Shown piece after piece: positions 11,034-22,303 of a stretch of 64,000 nucleotides of DNA. The position numbers and the translations under genes were made by a program. The DNA is from Ehretia macrophylla (Eukaryota; Streptophyta; Magnoliopsida; Boraginales; Ehretiaceae): positions 15,907,425-15,971,424 of the forward strand of contig CM075771.1 in the NCBI GenBank assembly GCA_037974665.1, given 5' to 3'. The stretch's first letter is position 1. Every line of letters begins with the position of its first letter. The notes beneath the pieces were generated by a model. The model saw only the letters and a list, made by a program, of their open reading frames with translations, did not search any database and was not told the DNA's origin.

Positions 11034-11152
11034 GGGTACGATCATATCGGCACTAATGCACTAGATCCCATCAAAACTCTGAAGTTAAGCGTGCTTGAGC
11101 GAAAGTAATACTAGGATGGGTGACCCCCTGGGAAGTCCTCGTGTTGCACCCC
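11034..11152 (+). rRNA. 5S rRNA gene, copy 19
   Basis: G5A, C14T, A16G, C29T, G30A, G41A, C47T, G65A, G70A and G75A. The second half from nt 76 matches consensus. Confidence 0.94.
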
Positions 11153-11563
11153 CCTTTTCGTTTTGTTTTTTGGCCTCGTTCACACTTGCCAAGATGCTTT
11201 ATCCATCACATTTCTATTCTCGAGTCCCACAGCATCTTTGGTAAGACAACTTCACTTCGCGTAGAGGTTGGGCCACAAACCGAGGGCGTGGGCCCTGTGA
11301 CCTTGTCTCCGTTGCTCCGGTGCCCTTAACTTTTGATCTGTAAGGAGTTATGCGGTACACAACATACCGTTGAAAAGCTCTCTGAGAGCTCTACGACGGG
11401 GACAACAAGCCAGCTTGGCTGCGCCTGTTTTTGGAGCCCAAATTGGACATTTTCAACTATTTTGGGCTATTTTTCTTCTTTTTACACTGTTTCTTCATCA
11501 CGGATCGTTCGTCGTGAGCAGCGAAAAGGACGACACATAAGGGCTTTGCACCCTCAAAATGAC

Positions 11564-11682
11564 AGGTGCGATCATACCAACACTAATGCACCGGATCCCA
11601 CAAGAAGTCCGAAGTTAAGCGTGCTTAGGGGAGAGTAGTACTTGGACAAGTGACCACCTGGGAAGTCCTCATGTTGCACCCT
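11564..11682 (+). rRNA. 5S rRNA gene, copy 20
   Basis: +1 is A. T38C, C39A, C44G, G64A, C67G, A80T and GACAAGTG for GATGGGTG in box C; 3' end ACCCT. Confidence 0.91.
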
Positions 11683-12094
11683 CCTTTTTGTTTTGTATTT
11701 TTCCCCCGTTCATGCTTGCCAAGAAACTTTATCCATCATATTTCTATTATCGAGTCCCACAGCAAGTTGGGCAAGACATCTTCACGTCGCGTAAAGGCTG
11801 GGCATGCAAACCGAGAACATGGGGCCTATGACTAGGTCTCCGTTGCTCGGGTGCCCATAACTTTTGATCCGTATGGAGTTATGCGGTGCGCAACACACCG
11901 TTGGAAAGCTCTCTGAGAGCTCTACGACGTGGGCAGCAAGCCTACTCGACTATGCCTTTTTTGGAGCCCAAAATCGAACGAATTCATCAGTTTTGGGCCA
12001 CTTTTCTTCTTTTTGCACTATTTCTTCATCCCGGATGTTTCGTCGTGTGCCGCAAAAAGGATGACACATGAGGGCTTTGCACCCTAAACCTGAC

Positions 12095-12213
12095 AGGTGC
12101 GATCATACCAGCACTAATGCACCGGATCCCATCAGAACTCTGAAGTTAAGCGTGCCTGGCCGAGAGTAGTACTAGGATGGGTGATCGCCTAAGAAGTCCT
12201 CGTGTTGTACCCC
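12095..12213 (+). rRNA. 5S rRNA gene, copy 21
   Basis: +1 is A. First 46 nt otherwise consensus. C47T, T62C, G66C, C91T, C93G, G97A, G98A and C114T follow. Confidence 0.94.
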
Positions 12214-12626
12214 CCTTTTCGTTCTGTTTTTTCGCCCCGTTCAGGTTTGCCAATATGCTTTATCCATCACATTTCTAATATCGAGTCCCACAGCATCTTG
12301 GGCAAGACAACTTCACTTCGCGTAGAGGTTGAGACCGCAAACTGAGGGCGTAGGGCCTGTGTCCAGGTCTTCGTCGCTTCGGTTCCCTTAACATTTTACC
12401 CATAAGGAGTTATGCGGTGCACAACATAGCATTGGAAAGCTCTCTAAGAGCTCTACGATGGGGGCAATAAGCCTGCTCGGCTGCGCCTTTTTTCGGAGCC
12501 CAAAATCAAACATTTTCATCAGTTGTGGGTCACTTTTCTTCTTTTTGCACTATTTATTCTTCCCGGATCATTCGTCGTGAGCCGCGAAAAGGACGACACA
12601 TAAGGGCTTTGTGCCCTCAACATGAT

Positions 12627-12745
12627 GGGTGCGCTCATACCGGAACTAATGCACCGGATCCCATCAGAACTCCGAAGTTAAGCGTGCTTGGGCGAGAATA
12701 GTACTAGGATGGGTGACCCCCTAGGAAGTCCTCCTGCTGCACCCC
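12627..12745 (+). rRNA. 5S rRNA gene, copy 22
   Basis: -1/+1 reads TG. Seven internal changes: A8C, A16G, C18A, G72A, G97A, G108C and T111C. Box A is intact. Confidence 0.95.
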
Positions 12746-13158
12746 CCATTTCGTTCTGTTTTTTGCCCCGTTCAGGCCTTCCAATATGCTTTATCCTTAA
12801 CATTTCTAATATTGCGTCCTATAGCATCTTGGGCAAGACAACTTCGCTTCGCGTAGAAGCTGGGCCCGCAAACAGAGGGTGTGGGGCCTGTGACCAGGTC
12901 TTCGTCGCTCCGGTGCCCATAACTTTTTATCCGCAAGGAGTTATTCGGCGCACAACATACCGTTGGAAAGCTTTCTGATAGCTCCACGATGGGGGCAACA
13001 AGCCTGCATGGCTGCGCCTATTTTTGGAGCCCAAAACTGAACATTTTTCATCAGTTTCGGGCCACTTTTCTTCATTTTGCACTGTTTCTTCTTTCCGGAT
13101 CGTTTGTCGTCAGCCTCAAAAAGGACGACACAAAAGGGCTTTGCTCCCTCGACATCAC

Positions 13159-13277
13159 GGGTGCGATCATACCATCACTAATGCACTGGATCCCATCAGA
13201 ACTCCGAAGTTAAGTATGCATTGGCGAGAGTTGTACTAGGATGGGTGACCCCCTGGGAAGTCCTCGTGTTGCACCCC
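13159..13277 (+). rRNA. 5S rRNA gene, copy 23
   Basis: G17T, C29T, C57T, G58A, T62A, G64T and A74T. Box C and both ends match consensus. The TATA-like site reads ACAAAAGGG. Confidence 0.95.
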
Positions 13278-13687
13278 CTTTTCATTTTGTTTTTTTGCCC
13301 CGTTCAGGCTTGCCAAGATGCTTTATCCATCACATTTCTATTATCGAGTCCCGCGGCATCTTGGGCAAGATAACTTCACTTCGTTTAGAGGCTGGGACTG
13401 CAAACCGAGGGCGTGGGGCCTACGACCAGGTCTCCGTCACCTCGGTGCATTTAACTTTTGATTTGTAAGGAGTTATGCGGCGCACAGCATACCGTTGGAA
13501 AGCTCTCTGAGAGCACAACGACGGGGCAAAAAAGCCTACTCGATTGCGCCTATTTGGAGACCAAAATCGAACATTTTCATCAGTTTCAAGCCACTTTTCT
13601 TCCTTTTGCACTTTTTCTTCGTCTCGGGTGGTTCGTCGTGGGCCGCGAAAATGACGACACATAAGGGCTTTGAGCCCTCAACATGAC

Positions 13688-13806
13688 GGGTGCAATCATA
13701 CTAGCACTAATGCACCGCATCCCATCAGAATTCTGAAGTTAAGCGTGCTTGGGCGATAGTAGTACTAGGATGGGTGACCCCTAGGGAAGTCCTCGTGTTG
13801 CACCCC
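13688..13806 (+). rRNA. 5S rRNA gene, copy 24
   Basis: G7A, C15T, G31C, C45T, C47T, G70T and C95T/T96A. Box A core is intact. Confidence 0.95.
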
Positions 13807-14190
13807 CCTTTTCGTTTTGTTTTTTTTGCCCTGTTCAGGCTTGCCAATATACTGTATCCTTCAGATTTCTAATATCGAGTCCCACGGCATATTGGGCAAG
13901 ACAACGTCACTTCGCATAGAGGCTGGGACCGAAAACCGAGGCCGTGGGGCCTGTGACCAGGTCTTTGTCGTTTCAGTGCCCATAACTTTTGATCCGTAAG
14001 GAGTTATGCGGCGCACAACATACTGTTGGAAAGTTCTCCGAGAGCTCTACGATGGGAACAGCAAGCTTTCTCGACTGTGCCTGTTTTTGCAATCCAAAAT
14101 CGAACATTTTCATCAGTTTTGGTCCACTTTTCGTCTTTTTGCAATGTTTCATCTTCCCGGATCGATCGTCGTGAGCCGCGAAAAGGACGA

Positions 14191-14220
14191 CACATAAGGG
14201 CTTTGCGCCCTCAACATGAC
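14191..14220 (+). promoter_or_regulatory. Upstream 5S promoter elements (representative, copy 25)
   Basis: The 30 bp before the gene hold an AT-rich ATAAGG stretch at about -27 to -22, a GC at -14/-13 and a C at -1. This fits the upstream layout known for plant 5S genes: TATA-like near -28, GC near -12, C at -1. The same block precedes nearly every copy. In eight copies (14753, 15285, 15816, 28864, 29396, 35088, 35619, 36151) the site reads CAGAAG instead of CATAAG. The assignment is by position and family knowledge; activity is not shown. Confidence 0.7.
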
Positions 14221-14339
14221 GGGGGCAATCATACCAGATCTAATGCACTGGATCCCATCAGAACTCCGAAGTTAAACTTGCTTGGGGGACAATAGTACTA
14301 GGATGGGTGACCCCTTGGGAAGTCCTCGTGTTGCACCTC
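14221..14339 (+). rRNA. 5S rRNA gene, copy 25
   Basis: T4G, G7A, C18A, A19T, C29T, G56A and G58T. It has an unusual GGGGGACAATAG stretch (C67G, G70C, G72A) shared only with the next copy, a sign of neighbour exchange. Confidence 0.93.
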
Positions 14340-14360
14340 CCTTTTTGTTCTGTTTTTTCA
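14340..14360 (+). terminator. Pol III terminator T-runs (representative, copy 25)
   Basis: Runs of five and six T follow the gene within 20 bp (14342-14346 and 14353-14358). Runs of four or more T are the standard pol III termination signal. Comparable T-runs follow almost every copy, usually as CCCCTTTTCGTTTTG plus seven T. Confidence 0.75.
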
Positions 14361-14752
14361 CCCCGTTCAGGCTTGCCAATATGCTTTATCCTTCACATTT
14401 CTAATATCGAGTCCCACGGCATATTGGGCAAGACAACGTCACTTCGCGTAGAGGCTGGGACCGCAAACTGAGGGCGTGGGGCCTGTGACCAGGTCTTCGT
14501 CGCTCCGGTGCCCATAACTTTTTATCTGTACGGAGTTATGCGGTGCACAACATACCGTTGGAAAGCTCTCTAATAGCTCTACGATGGAGGCAGCAAGCCT
14601 GCTCAGCTGTGCCTATTTTTGGAGTCCAAAATTCGACATTTTCATCAGTTTTTGGGCACTTTTCTTCTTTTTGCACTATTTCTTCATCCCGGATCGTTAG
14701 TCGTGTGTCGCGAAAAGGACGACACAGAAGGGCTTTGCGCCCTCAACATAAC

Positions 14753-14871
14753 GAGTGCAATCATACCAGTACTAATGCACCGAATCCTATCAGAACTACG
14801 AAGTTAAACGTGCTTGGGGGACAATAGTACTAGGATGGGTGACCCCCTGGGAAGTCCTCGTGTTGTACCTC
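14753..14871 (+). rRNA. 5S rRNA gene, copy 26 (CAGAAG promoter class)
   Basis: Carries the linked variants C46A and G56A together with CAGAAG in place of CATAAG upstream. Also G2A, G7A, C18T, G31A, C36T and the GGGGGACAATAG stretch shared with copy 25. Confidence 0.93.
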
Positions 14872-15284
14872 CCTTTTTGTTCTATTTTTTCGCCCCGTTC
14901 AGGCTTGCCAATATGCTTTATCCTTCACATTTCTAATATCGAGTCCCACGACATCTTGGGCAAGACAACTTCACTTCGCATAGAGGCTAGGACCGCAAAT
15001 TGAGGGCGTGGGGCCTGTGACTAGGTCTTCGTTGCTCCAGTGCACATAGCTTTTTATCCATAAGGAGTTATGTAGCGCACAACATACCGTTGGAAAGCTC
15101 TCTGAGAGCTCTATGACAAGGGCAGCCAGCCTATTCGATTGCACCTATTTTTGGGGACCAAAATCGAACATTTTCCTCAATTTTGGGCTACTTTTCTTCT
15201 TTTTGCGCTGTTTCTTCATCTCGGATTGTTCGTCGTGAGCCGCGAAAAGGACTACACAGAAGGCCTTTCCGCCCTTAACATGAC

Positions 15285-15403
15285 GGGTGTGATCATACCA
15301 GCACTAATGCATAGGATCCCATTAGAACTACGAAGTTAAACGTGCTTAGGCGGTAGTAGTACTTGGATGGGTGACCCCCTGGGAAGTCCTCGTGTTGCAC
15401 CCC
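15285..15403 (+). rRNA. 5S rRNA gene, copy 27 (CAGAAG class)
   Basis: C46A and G56A with an upstream CAGAAG. Other changes are C6T, ATAGG at nt 28-32, C39T, G64A, A69G, G70T and A80T. Confidence 0.93.
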
Positions 15404-15815
15404 CCTTTTCGTTCTATTTTTTCGCCCTGTTTAGGCTTGCCAATAGTTTTTATCCTTAACATTTCTAATATCGAGTCCCACGGCATCTTGGGCAAGACAA
15501 CTTCACTTCGCGTAGAGGCTGGCACCGCAAACTGAGGGCGTGGGGCCTGTGACCAGGTATTTGTCGCTCTGGTCCCCATAACTTTTTATCCTTAAGGAGT
15601 TATATAGCGCACAACATATTGTTGAAAAGCTCTCTGATAGCTCTCCGACGGAGGCAGCAAGCCTGCTCAGCTGCGTATGTTTTTGGAGACCAAAATCGAA
15701 CATTTTCATCAGTTTCAAGCAAGTTTTCTTCTTTTTGCACTGTTTCTTCTCCCGGATCGTTCGTCGCGAGCCGCGAAAAGGACAACACAGAAGGGCTTTG
15801 CGCCCATAACATAAC

Positions 15816-15934
15816 TGGTGCGGTCATACCAGCACTAATGCACAGGATCCCATCAGAACTACAAAGTTAAACGTGCTTGGGCGAGAGTAGTACTAGGATG
15901 GGTGACCCCCCAAGAAGTCCTCGTGTTGCACCCC
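15816..15934 (+). rRNA. 5S rRNA gene, copy 28 (CAGAAG class)
   Basis: +1 is T. C46A, G48A and G56A with an upstream CAGAAG. C29A and CCCCCAAGA at nt 92-100 also differ. Last complete gene before the retrotransposon. Confidence 0.93.
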
Positions 15935-16348
15935 CCCTTTTCGTTCTGTTTTTTCACCCCCTTAAGGATTGCCAATATGCTTTATCCTTCAAATTTCTAA
16001 TATAGAGTCCCACGGCATCTAGAGCAAGACAACTTCACTTCGCGTAGAGGCTAAGACTGCAAATTGAGGGCGTGGGGCCTGTGACCAGGTCTCTGTCACT
16101 CCGGTGCCCTTAACTTTTTATCCGTTAGGAGTTATGCAGCGCACAGCAAACCGCGGGAAAGCTCTCTGATAGCTCTACGATAGGGGTAACATGCTTGCTC
16201 GGCTGCGCTTGTTTTTGGAGCCCAAAATCGAACATTTTCATCAGTTTCGGGCCACTTTTCTTCTTTTTGCACTGTTTCTTTATCGCGGATCGTTCATCGT
16301 GAGCCATGAAAAAGATGACACATTAGGGCTTTGTGCCCTCCACATGAT

Positions 16349-16424
16349 GAGGGCGATCATACTAACACTAACGCACCGTATCACATCAGAACTCCAAAGT
16401 TAAGCGAGCTTGGGCGAGAGTGGT
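16349..16424 (+). pseudogene. 5S rRNA copy 29, 5' part, split by retrotransposon
   Basis: The first 76 nt of a 5S gene, ending with the target duplication GTGGT. The 3' part (nt 72-119) resumes at 28402. The 12-kb insertion separates box A from box C, so this copy cannot form an internal promoter. -1/+1 reads TG, and G2A, T4G, C15T, G17A and T24C were present or arose later. Confidence 0.95.
16420..16424. repeat. Left target site duplication of the full element
   Basis: GTGGT, corresponding to nt 72-76 of the 5S gene. The right copy is GTAGT at 28402-28406, with one transition between them. Five bp is the normal duplication length for Ty3/gypsy integrases. Confidence 0.85.
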
Positions 16425-19400
16425 TGTCACGCCCTAACCCGGCCTATAAAGGTTAGACTAGGGTGTGATCTAACATTCAAGTCATATCACATACTTAACC
16501 ATTTATGAAGGTTTAATACTTAACATTTTGGCCTAAACTCCACAAATTCTTTGGAAAATCAGCAGTATAACGGCTGTAATTGGGCTCCTTATTTTGACCT
16601 AATTCTCTAATCACCTCAAAATTTACAATCTCAAATTCATTTTCAACTAAGATTACTATTTACCGTCAATTGAAATGCCTACTAGTTATCTTGATGTCTC
16701 GTTTGATTAATAACCTAGCATGATACTATGTCTCGTTTGTTTGGTAATCCTCATTACAAAAGTACCTGTTGACCTTAGCTTAACAATGGGTACCTGCTTA
16801 AGATTGGATAGGGTCATTTTACTTAGTCCTTACCGGATACTTCATAATCATATGATAGATACTAACCAGTAACGATAGGAAAACGACCATAATAGTGTCT
16901 GTCTAGTTATTATCAGTACAAACCAAAATTAGACCCCAAATTACAACGGGGGTCTTTTACATTACAAACATCAAGCAACATGAAAAGAAATAGTCTTCAA
17001 GTAGCATAGTGTTCACAAATAGCCATAATCAAGCAAAGCACATAGGACAGGCAATCATTCCAAGGAATCATGGTTAGGCACGTCATCCTCTGGTATCTGT
17101 TCTTGATCTTCTTCACCTTTGTTGATAAAAGAGGGTGAGTCCTTATGAACTCAGCGAGGGGGAAACGAGAAATAGGTTTTGAAACTCATTTTTCGGTTCA
17201 ACTTATGAAAACCCTTTTTGCAAGCATGAATATATCACAAATGAGTACATAACAAATAATATAAAAGTAAAGCAACAAGATTACCCGTCTTTTCTCCCCG
17301 GGGTCCCCCAAGAACTAAGCGAGAGTACTTATACACATAGTGAAAAGGATACGGTGAGCTTTTGCTCTCAGTTTATTTCCAGTATCAGTTGCTGCGGTCG
17401 ACTTCAAATCCTCCCCTTATCACGCCAAATGGGTGTACTCCGGATGTACCCCGAAATCCTACGACCCAACTCTCCGAGGAAGTCTAGCCCCCAAGCGAGA
17501 GAGGGAATTGGACAATGGTAGTCACGGTTGCACTGGCAAGCCCGATGCTGCCCGGTGTGCGTTAACGCTACCACGCCAGAATGAAAGGTTTCAACCTTGT
17601 ATGCAATGCACATTTATGACATGTAATATATCACATTAGGAAGACAACAAAGTAGGCTGCCTCCGAGCAGTCATAAGATTGCACATTGACAAGTAAACAA
17701 GCGAGGCACGATATGACAGGCAATTTCACTTATAAAGCACATGGAGTTATATGGATATTAAATGGGCAGCCATGTAACGCATGTAAATCAAGTCATATAA
17801 CTCATTTCAAAGTTCACGTAATCAAATAATAAGATTATTCAAAATGCAATGACGTCTACGTGGAACCGGGTGCATTAAAGGCCTACTTGTCAACATGTAA
17901 TCATCGAAATCAAGTTTAGGGCTATGAGGGAAACTACGGGCAGCCTACTAATTTCATAATCAAACACGATATCCATAAGATCAACAACTTAGCGAATTTA
18001 CCTAGTCACTAGGGTTTCAATTCGTGCTTACCCATGCAATTAAGCCCCAAGTCATCTCGTAATTAACCTCAAGCCACGCATTGATTAATTCAAACACCCT
18101 TAAGCATTCAGAACAGTCCACACAACATCCAAATGCCACAATCTCAAGCATTTAACACAACAAGAGAAGCTACAATAAATTTTCTAAGCATATCACTAAG
18201 TGAAACCCTCACTGCAATGGACTGTTTTTTCACAATCATTAAGACAAGCAAACAATCTCCAATTCCCGTGAATAAGATGTCAAATTAAATTTTAAGGAGT
18301 GAACTAAATTCAGAGACAAACCTCGCATCATTTGGAGTTCGGGTTCAATAGTTATAGCCAAAACAGTGAGACTACACAAAACTGTCCAGATTTGCACACA
18401 TCTCAATACGTGTCGTTTTTGAGGTTTTTAGGGTCAGATTTAGCCTTAGTCCATTTCTGACAAAAATGTCCAGAACCGAAAAATCTAGCTGAACACCAAA
18501 TTTAATTCATTTTTGATATCATTTACTAAGTCAAAACTGGTTCGTTCTGCAAGGTCAGTGAATTTGCCAAAACCTTCTTCATTTTTCCAGACTTTCCAGA
18601 TTTGGACACATTTTTATATTTTGCAATTTTGAGGACCTTAGATTCAAAATTAGCTTTGCCCTATTTCTGCGAAAAATGTTCAGAACTGGAAAAAATATTT
18701 ACCTACCAATTTGAATGCATTTTCAACATCATTTACCTAGCGAAAATCACCTCGCACCAACAAGACAGAAGGCTGTCACATACACGATTTCATCTATCAT
18801 CACATTCTAGCCAAGAATCTTGCCATGCATGTTTATAAAAGCTCATGAACACACACAAATCACAAGTACAGAAGTAAAGATAGACATTTAAGGGCATGCA
18901 TGTGGTTTTTTTTTGAAAGATTTTCAAGAAGTTTAGCCCTCACCTTAGCAAAACAACAAGAAGATGCACAAGACTCTTGATGGTTGCACAAGATTGACTC
19001 TTTTCCTTGCTTAGCCGAGACACCACTCGATTCTCTCTAATTTCCTAGCTTAGTAACCAAGTTCTTAGTAGGTGCATGTGGTTAGAACAAGAAGAAAAGA
19101 AATGGAAGCTAGCAAACTCACCTAAGCCGAAATGGAGGTTCAAAGAGCTTGCATGTGTGTTTCTTGCAACCTAGCTTGCTTAGTCGAGCTCCCTAGCTTC
19201 TTGCATGCCTTGATGAACCATGGAGTGATGAAGATAAGCTATGGAGTGTAGAAACTCAGCCAAGGCAGAGAGAGAGAGAAGACATGAGAGAGGAATGAGA
19301 GGAAATGAAGGAAAATGAAAGAAAATGAAAGCTTGATGGGCATAGATGCTTGTGTCGGCCTTGAGCTTGTAAATTTCAGACTTTTGTGTCTTCAAGAAGC

Positions 19401-20013
19401 ATTTTGAATTATCTAGTATGGGCATGGAGCTTGTGTCTAGAGTATGGAGCTTTGGCGAGGGTTTTGAGCTAATTTTTTTATTGCTTTGTGTCATAGAATT
19501 GTCATAGAATGTTTAGGAGTAGAATTTGAAATTAAATTGCATGCACAAAGCTCCTAGTGGTCGGCCAAAGATGTGCTCAAATCTGAATTTTTTTGTCTTG
19601 TTCAAGGCTTATTTTATTGTGTGTTTGGGACATGCAAAGAATAAAGAATAAAGAATAAAGAATATCTAGCTTTTTGTGCAATTTCGTCTTCTAGTGTATT
19701 GACTTAGCATTTTAATATTAGTTAGTGGGATTTGTAGGATTAACTAATGATCTAGTGCTTCGTGTAAGATGCTTTCTTGATTAATGTGTGGGCACGCTTT
19801 CCTAGGTTTAGGACACGCACTATGAGACAAGGCACGAACTACGAGACGAATGCATGTTTCCCAAGTAAATGCACGCAACCCTAAATGAATGCACGTAATT
19901 CAATGCAAAGCACACAAAATGAAACACGATTCTTAAATCTAGGTCAAGGCACGCAAATCTAGGTTAGGCACGCAAAACGAGGTATCACACGCAAATCGAG
20001 GTCGGGCCTCACA
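16425..20013 (-). repeat. 3' LTR of the full element
   Basis: 3,589 bp, from TGTCACGCC on the + strand to CCTCACA, so TG...CA on the coding strand. Matches 24840-28401 along its full length. It contains a diverged internal direct repeat (18386-18775), a GA-rich tract, AATAAAG tandem copies near 19639 and a GCACGC-rich end. It has no coding content; short open frames in it are also broken in other LTR copies. Confidence 0.95.
18386..18775. repeat. Diverged direct repeat inside the LTR
   Basis: Two blocks about 210 bp apart share the same order of motifs: CCAGATTTG.ACACAT, TTAG...TTAGCCTT/TTAGCTTT, CATTTCTG/TATTTCTG, AAAATGT.CAGAAC, ATCATTTAC and a final AAGGTCAG/AAGACAG. The same pair occurs in the other LTRs near 26790-27175 and 31605-32000. 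It is an old tandem duplication within the LTR ancestor. Confidence 0.7.
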
Positions 20014-20026
20014 TCCTCCCCTCCTT
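20014..20026 (-). promoter_or_regulatory. Polypurine tract (PPT)
   Basis: On the coding strand AAGGAGGGGAGGA lies directly against the 3' LTR start TGTGAGG. This is the expected place and composition for the plus-strand DNA primer. It is preceded by GAATTTCGGGATGAAATTC, a motif common before the PPT in plant chromoviruses. Confidence 0.88.
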
Positions 20027-20053
20027 AAAAGAATTTCATCCCGAAATTCAATA

Positions 20054-20455
20054 TTACCTTTGAAATAAAGCTGGATACTGTTGCTCTATCTGGTCTCGCT
20101 TTTCCCACGTTGCTTCTTCAACTCCATGCTGATCCCATAACACTTTCACCATCAGTATAGATTTGTTGCGCAACTCCCGATCTTGCTGGTCTAGGATCCG
20201 AACAGGCTTCTCTTCATAAGACAAGTTCTCCCGAAGCTGCAACAACTCTAGCTCCAAGATATGCGATGGATCAGGGTGATACTTCCGTAGTATAGAAACA
20301 TGAAAGACGTCGTGAATATTGGAGAGGTTTTGGGGTAGTGCCAGGCGATACGCCAATTTGCCGACCTTCTCAATTATATCAAAAGGTCCTACAAATCTCG
20401 GGCTCAACTTTCCACCCTTGCCATGTTTAATCAGTCCCTTCCGAGGTGATATCTT
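20054..20455 (-). pseudogene. pol: Pol C-terminal region with chromodomain-like tail
   Basis: After the stop at 20456 the frame stays open for 133 codons to the natural TAA. It shows the GPF(D/E)I...AYRLALP and VFHVS.LRKY.PDPSH motifs that follow the integrase core in plant chromoviruses. The C-terminal part has VRILD, VKVLW and VEEATWE, the chromodomain-type signature of the Tekay group. In this family the domain guides integration to marked chromatin. An insertion in a probably heterochromatic 5S array fits that, but this is inference. Confidence 0.88.
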
Positions 20456-20458
20456 CTA

Positions 20459-21358
20459 GAACACCTTGTCGCTGACCTCAAACTCTAGACTCTGTCTCCG
20501 TCGGTCTGCATAACTTTTCTTCTTGCTCTAGGCGGTAAGCATCTATTTCCAGACGAGGTGGATATTATCAACAATCTTCATAAGTTCAGGTAGAAGGGTC
20601 GGGTCAAAAGTCATCGTCTCACCTACTTCATCCCAGTAAATTGGGGATCGACACTTACGTCCATACAACGCCTTAAATGGGGCCATCCCAATAGTGGCCT
20701 GATAACTATTATTATAAGCGAACTCCGCTAGAGACAGATATTTCTCCTAACCTTTTCTGAAATCTAAAACACACGCCCTCAGCATATCCTCCAGAATCTG
20801 AATAGTTCTCTCAGATTGTCCATCAGTTTGAGGGTGATAAGCCGTGCTGAAACTCAACTTCATTCCCAAAGCTTCTTGCAATCTCTTCTAAAATCGGGAA
20901 GTAAAACGAGGATCCCTATCCGATACAATACTCACAGGCATCCCGTGCAATCTTACAATCTCCGCCATAGACATATCTCCCAATTTCTCAGGACTATTCT
21001 CCTTGTTCATTGGTAAAAAGTGCGCTGACTTAGTCAATCTATCCACTATGACCCAAACGGCGTCATGACCCTTTTGTGACCTGGGCAGGTCCATAACAAA
21101 GTCCATAGTTATATGTTCCCATTTCCATTGAGGAATTTCCAATGGCTGAAGTAAACCTGCCGGTCGTTGATGTTCCGCTTTGACTCTCTGGCAAGTCAAA
21201 CACCGTGCCACAAACTCTGTAATCTCTCTTTTCATGTTATTCCACCAATAGTGTTGCTTCAAATCCCGGTACATCTTTATTCCGCTGGGATGCATAATGT
21301 ATCTTGAATTATGGACTTCTTCAAGAATCTTCTTTTTCAGCTCTAGTTCATTAGGAAC
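20459..21358 (-). pseudogene. pol: Integrase (zinc-binding and DD35E core)
   Basis: The zinc-binding part shows paired histidines and a CLTC motif. The catalytic core keeps its three acidic residues: Asp at 21101-21103 (in TMDFVMDLP), Asp at 20918-20920 (in VSDRDP) and Glu at 20810-20812 (in QSERT), with 35 residues between the second and third. The enzyme would join element DNA to the target with a 5-bp stagger, matching the target duplications seen here. Stops at 20888, 20747, 20543 and 20528 break it, the first between the second Asp and the Glu. Confidence 0.92.
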
Positions 21359-21361
21359 TCA

Positions 21362-22303
21362 AATCCGATTCCTAAACCTCCAAATACCATCATCATGAAA
21401 CTTGAAATCTATGTTACTTTCTTTAATCTTCTGGAATTGTTGGTCCTTCTGTTGAGCCTCTTGTAATTCAGACAACATGGTCGATTGAACTTGTGTAGTG
21501 GCAAAAAGTAACCCTTTTTGAGTTAATTGTGGTTTCCACAAAAATGCTTCTTCCAACAACTCCTGCACCTTAACTTCCAGTTTTGCCATGCTCGCTTTCC
21601 TACTTAAGGCATCTCCAACTGCATTCGCTTTACTGGGCACATAATTGATTGTGCAGTTATAATCATCCAAAAGCTCCATCCAACTTCTTTGCCTCATGTT
21701 CAACTCTTTTTGTGAGAACAAGTATTTCAAGCTCTTGTGATCAGTAAACACCTCGAACTTGTTACCCTACAGATAGTGCTTCCATTTCTTGAGCACAAAC
21801 ACAATAGCCGCTAACTCCAAATCATGCGTCGAGTAGTTCAATTCATACGGCTTCGGTTTCCTAGAAGCATACACAATCACTCTACCATTTTGTATCAACA
21901 CACAACCTAATCCTTCCTTTGAAGCATCACTATAGATTACAAAACCTTGACTCCCTTCAAGCAATGCAAGGACAGGTGCGGTAGTCAATCTTTTTTTCAA
22001 TTCTTGGAAGCTATTCTCACACTTATCATCCCACACGAATTTTGTTTTCTTTTGAGTGAGCTTTGTTAGTGGTCCTGCAATCTTAGAGAAATCCTTAATG
22101 AATCTCCAATAATAGCCAGCTAGACCAAGAAAACTCCGAACCTCCGTAACGTTTTCCGGCTTCTTCCAAGACATCACTGCTTCTATCTTTGCTGGATCCA
22201 CTGCAATTCTCTCTTGGGATATGATATGCCCCAAAAATGCAATCTGCTGCAACCAAAATTCGCACTTGCTAAACTTTGCATACAACCGATGCTCTCGAAG
22301 TTT
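21362..22303 (-). pseudogene. pol: RT C-terminal part and RNase H
   Basis: Directly after the stop at 22304 the frame continues with RT thumb motifs ([25 protein letters not shown]), then RNase H motifs ([35 protein letters not shown]). A TAG at 21767 lies just before FEVFTDHK, and a TGA at 21359 ends the segment. RNase H removes the RNA strand during reverse transcription. Confidence 0.92.

Larger units (their letters stand above)
1212..16424 (+). repeat. 5S rDNA tandem array, block 1 (copies 1-29a)
   Basis: Gene starts recur every 527-538 bp on the + strand. Each spacer of about 410 bp has the same order of blocks: T-runs after the gene, a GCTTGCCAAGATGCTTTATCC block, GAGTCCCACGGCATCTTGGG, GCGTGGGGCCTGTGACCAGG, CCCATAACTTTTGATCC, a palindrome with the core AGCTCTCTGAGAGCT, AGCCCAAAATCGAACATTTT, a pyrimidine-rich stretch, CGTTCGTCGTGAGCCGCGAA and ACATAAGGGCTTTGCGCCC before the next gene. 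Spacers and genes are both visibly diverged between units. From about 12.2 to 16 kb many units carry a spacer variant with CCAATATGC, CTAATATCGAG and ACTTTTTATCC. The spacers hold no other gene. The block ends where the retrotransposon splits copy 29. Confidence 0.97.

Noticed and set aside
1212-16424. Dozens of 60-120-codon open frames in the 5S units, many with similar products from unit to unit
   Set aside because: They are the same 530-bp repeat read in several frames on both strands. Similarity comes from the DNA repeat, frames start and stop at random mutations, and they overlap 5S genes. The same applies to 28402-29684 and 33243-64000.
17404-17613. 69-codon frame on the element strand, also present at 25807-26016
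   Set aside because: It occurs in both LTRs because they are copies of each other. The equivalent stretch in the solo LTR gives no matching frame, and there is no recognisable domain.
19180-19494. 104-codon frame in the 3' LTR with a twin at 27580-27885
   Set aside because: LTR duplication explains the pair; composition is low complexity around the GA-rich tract.
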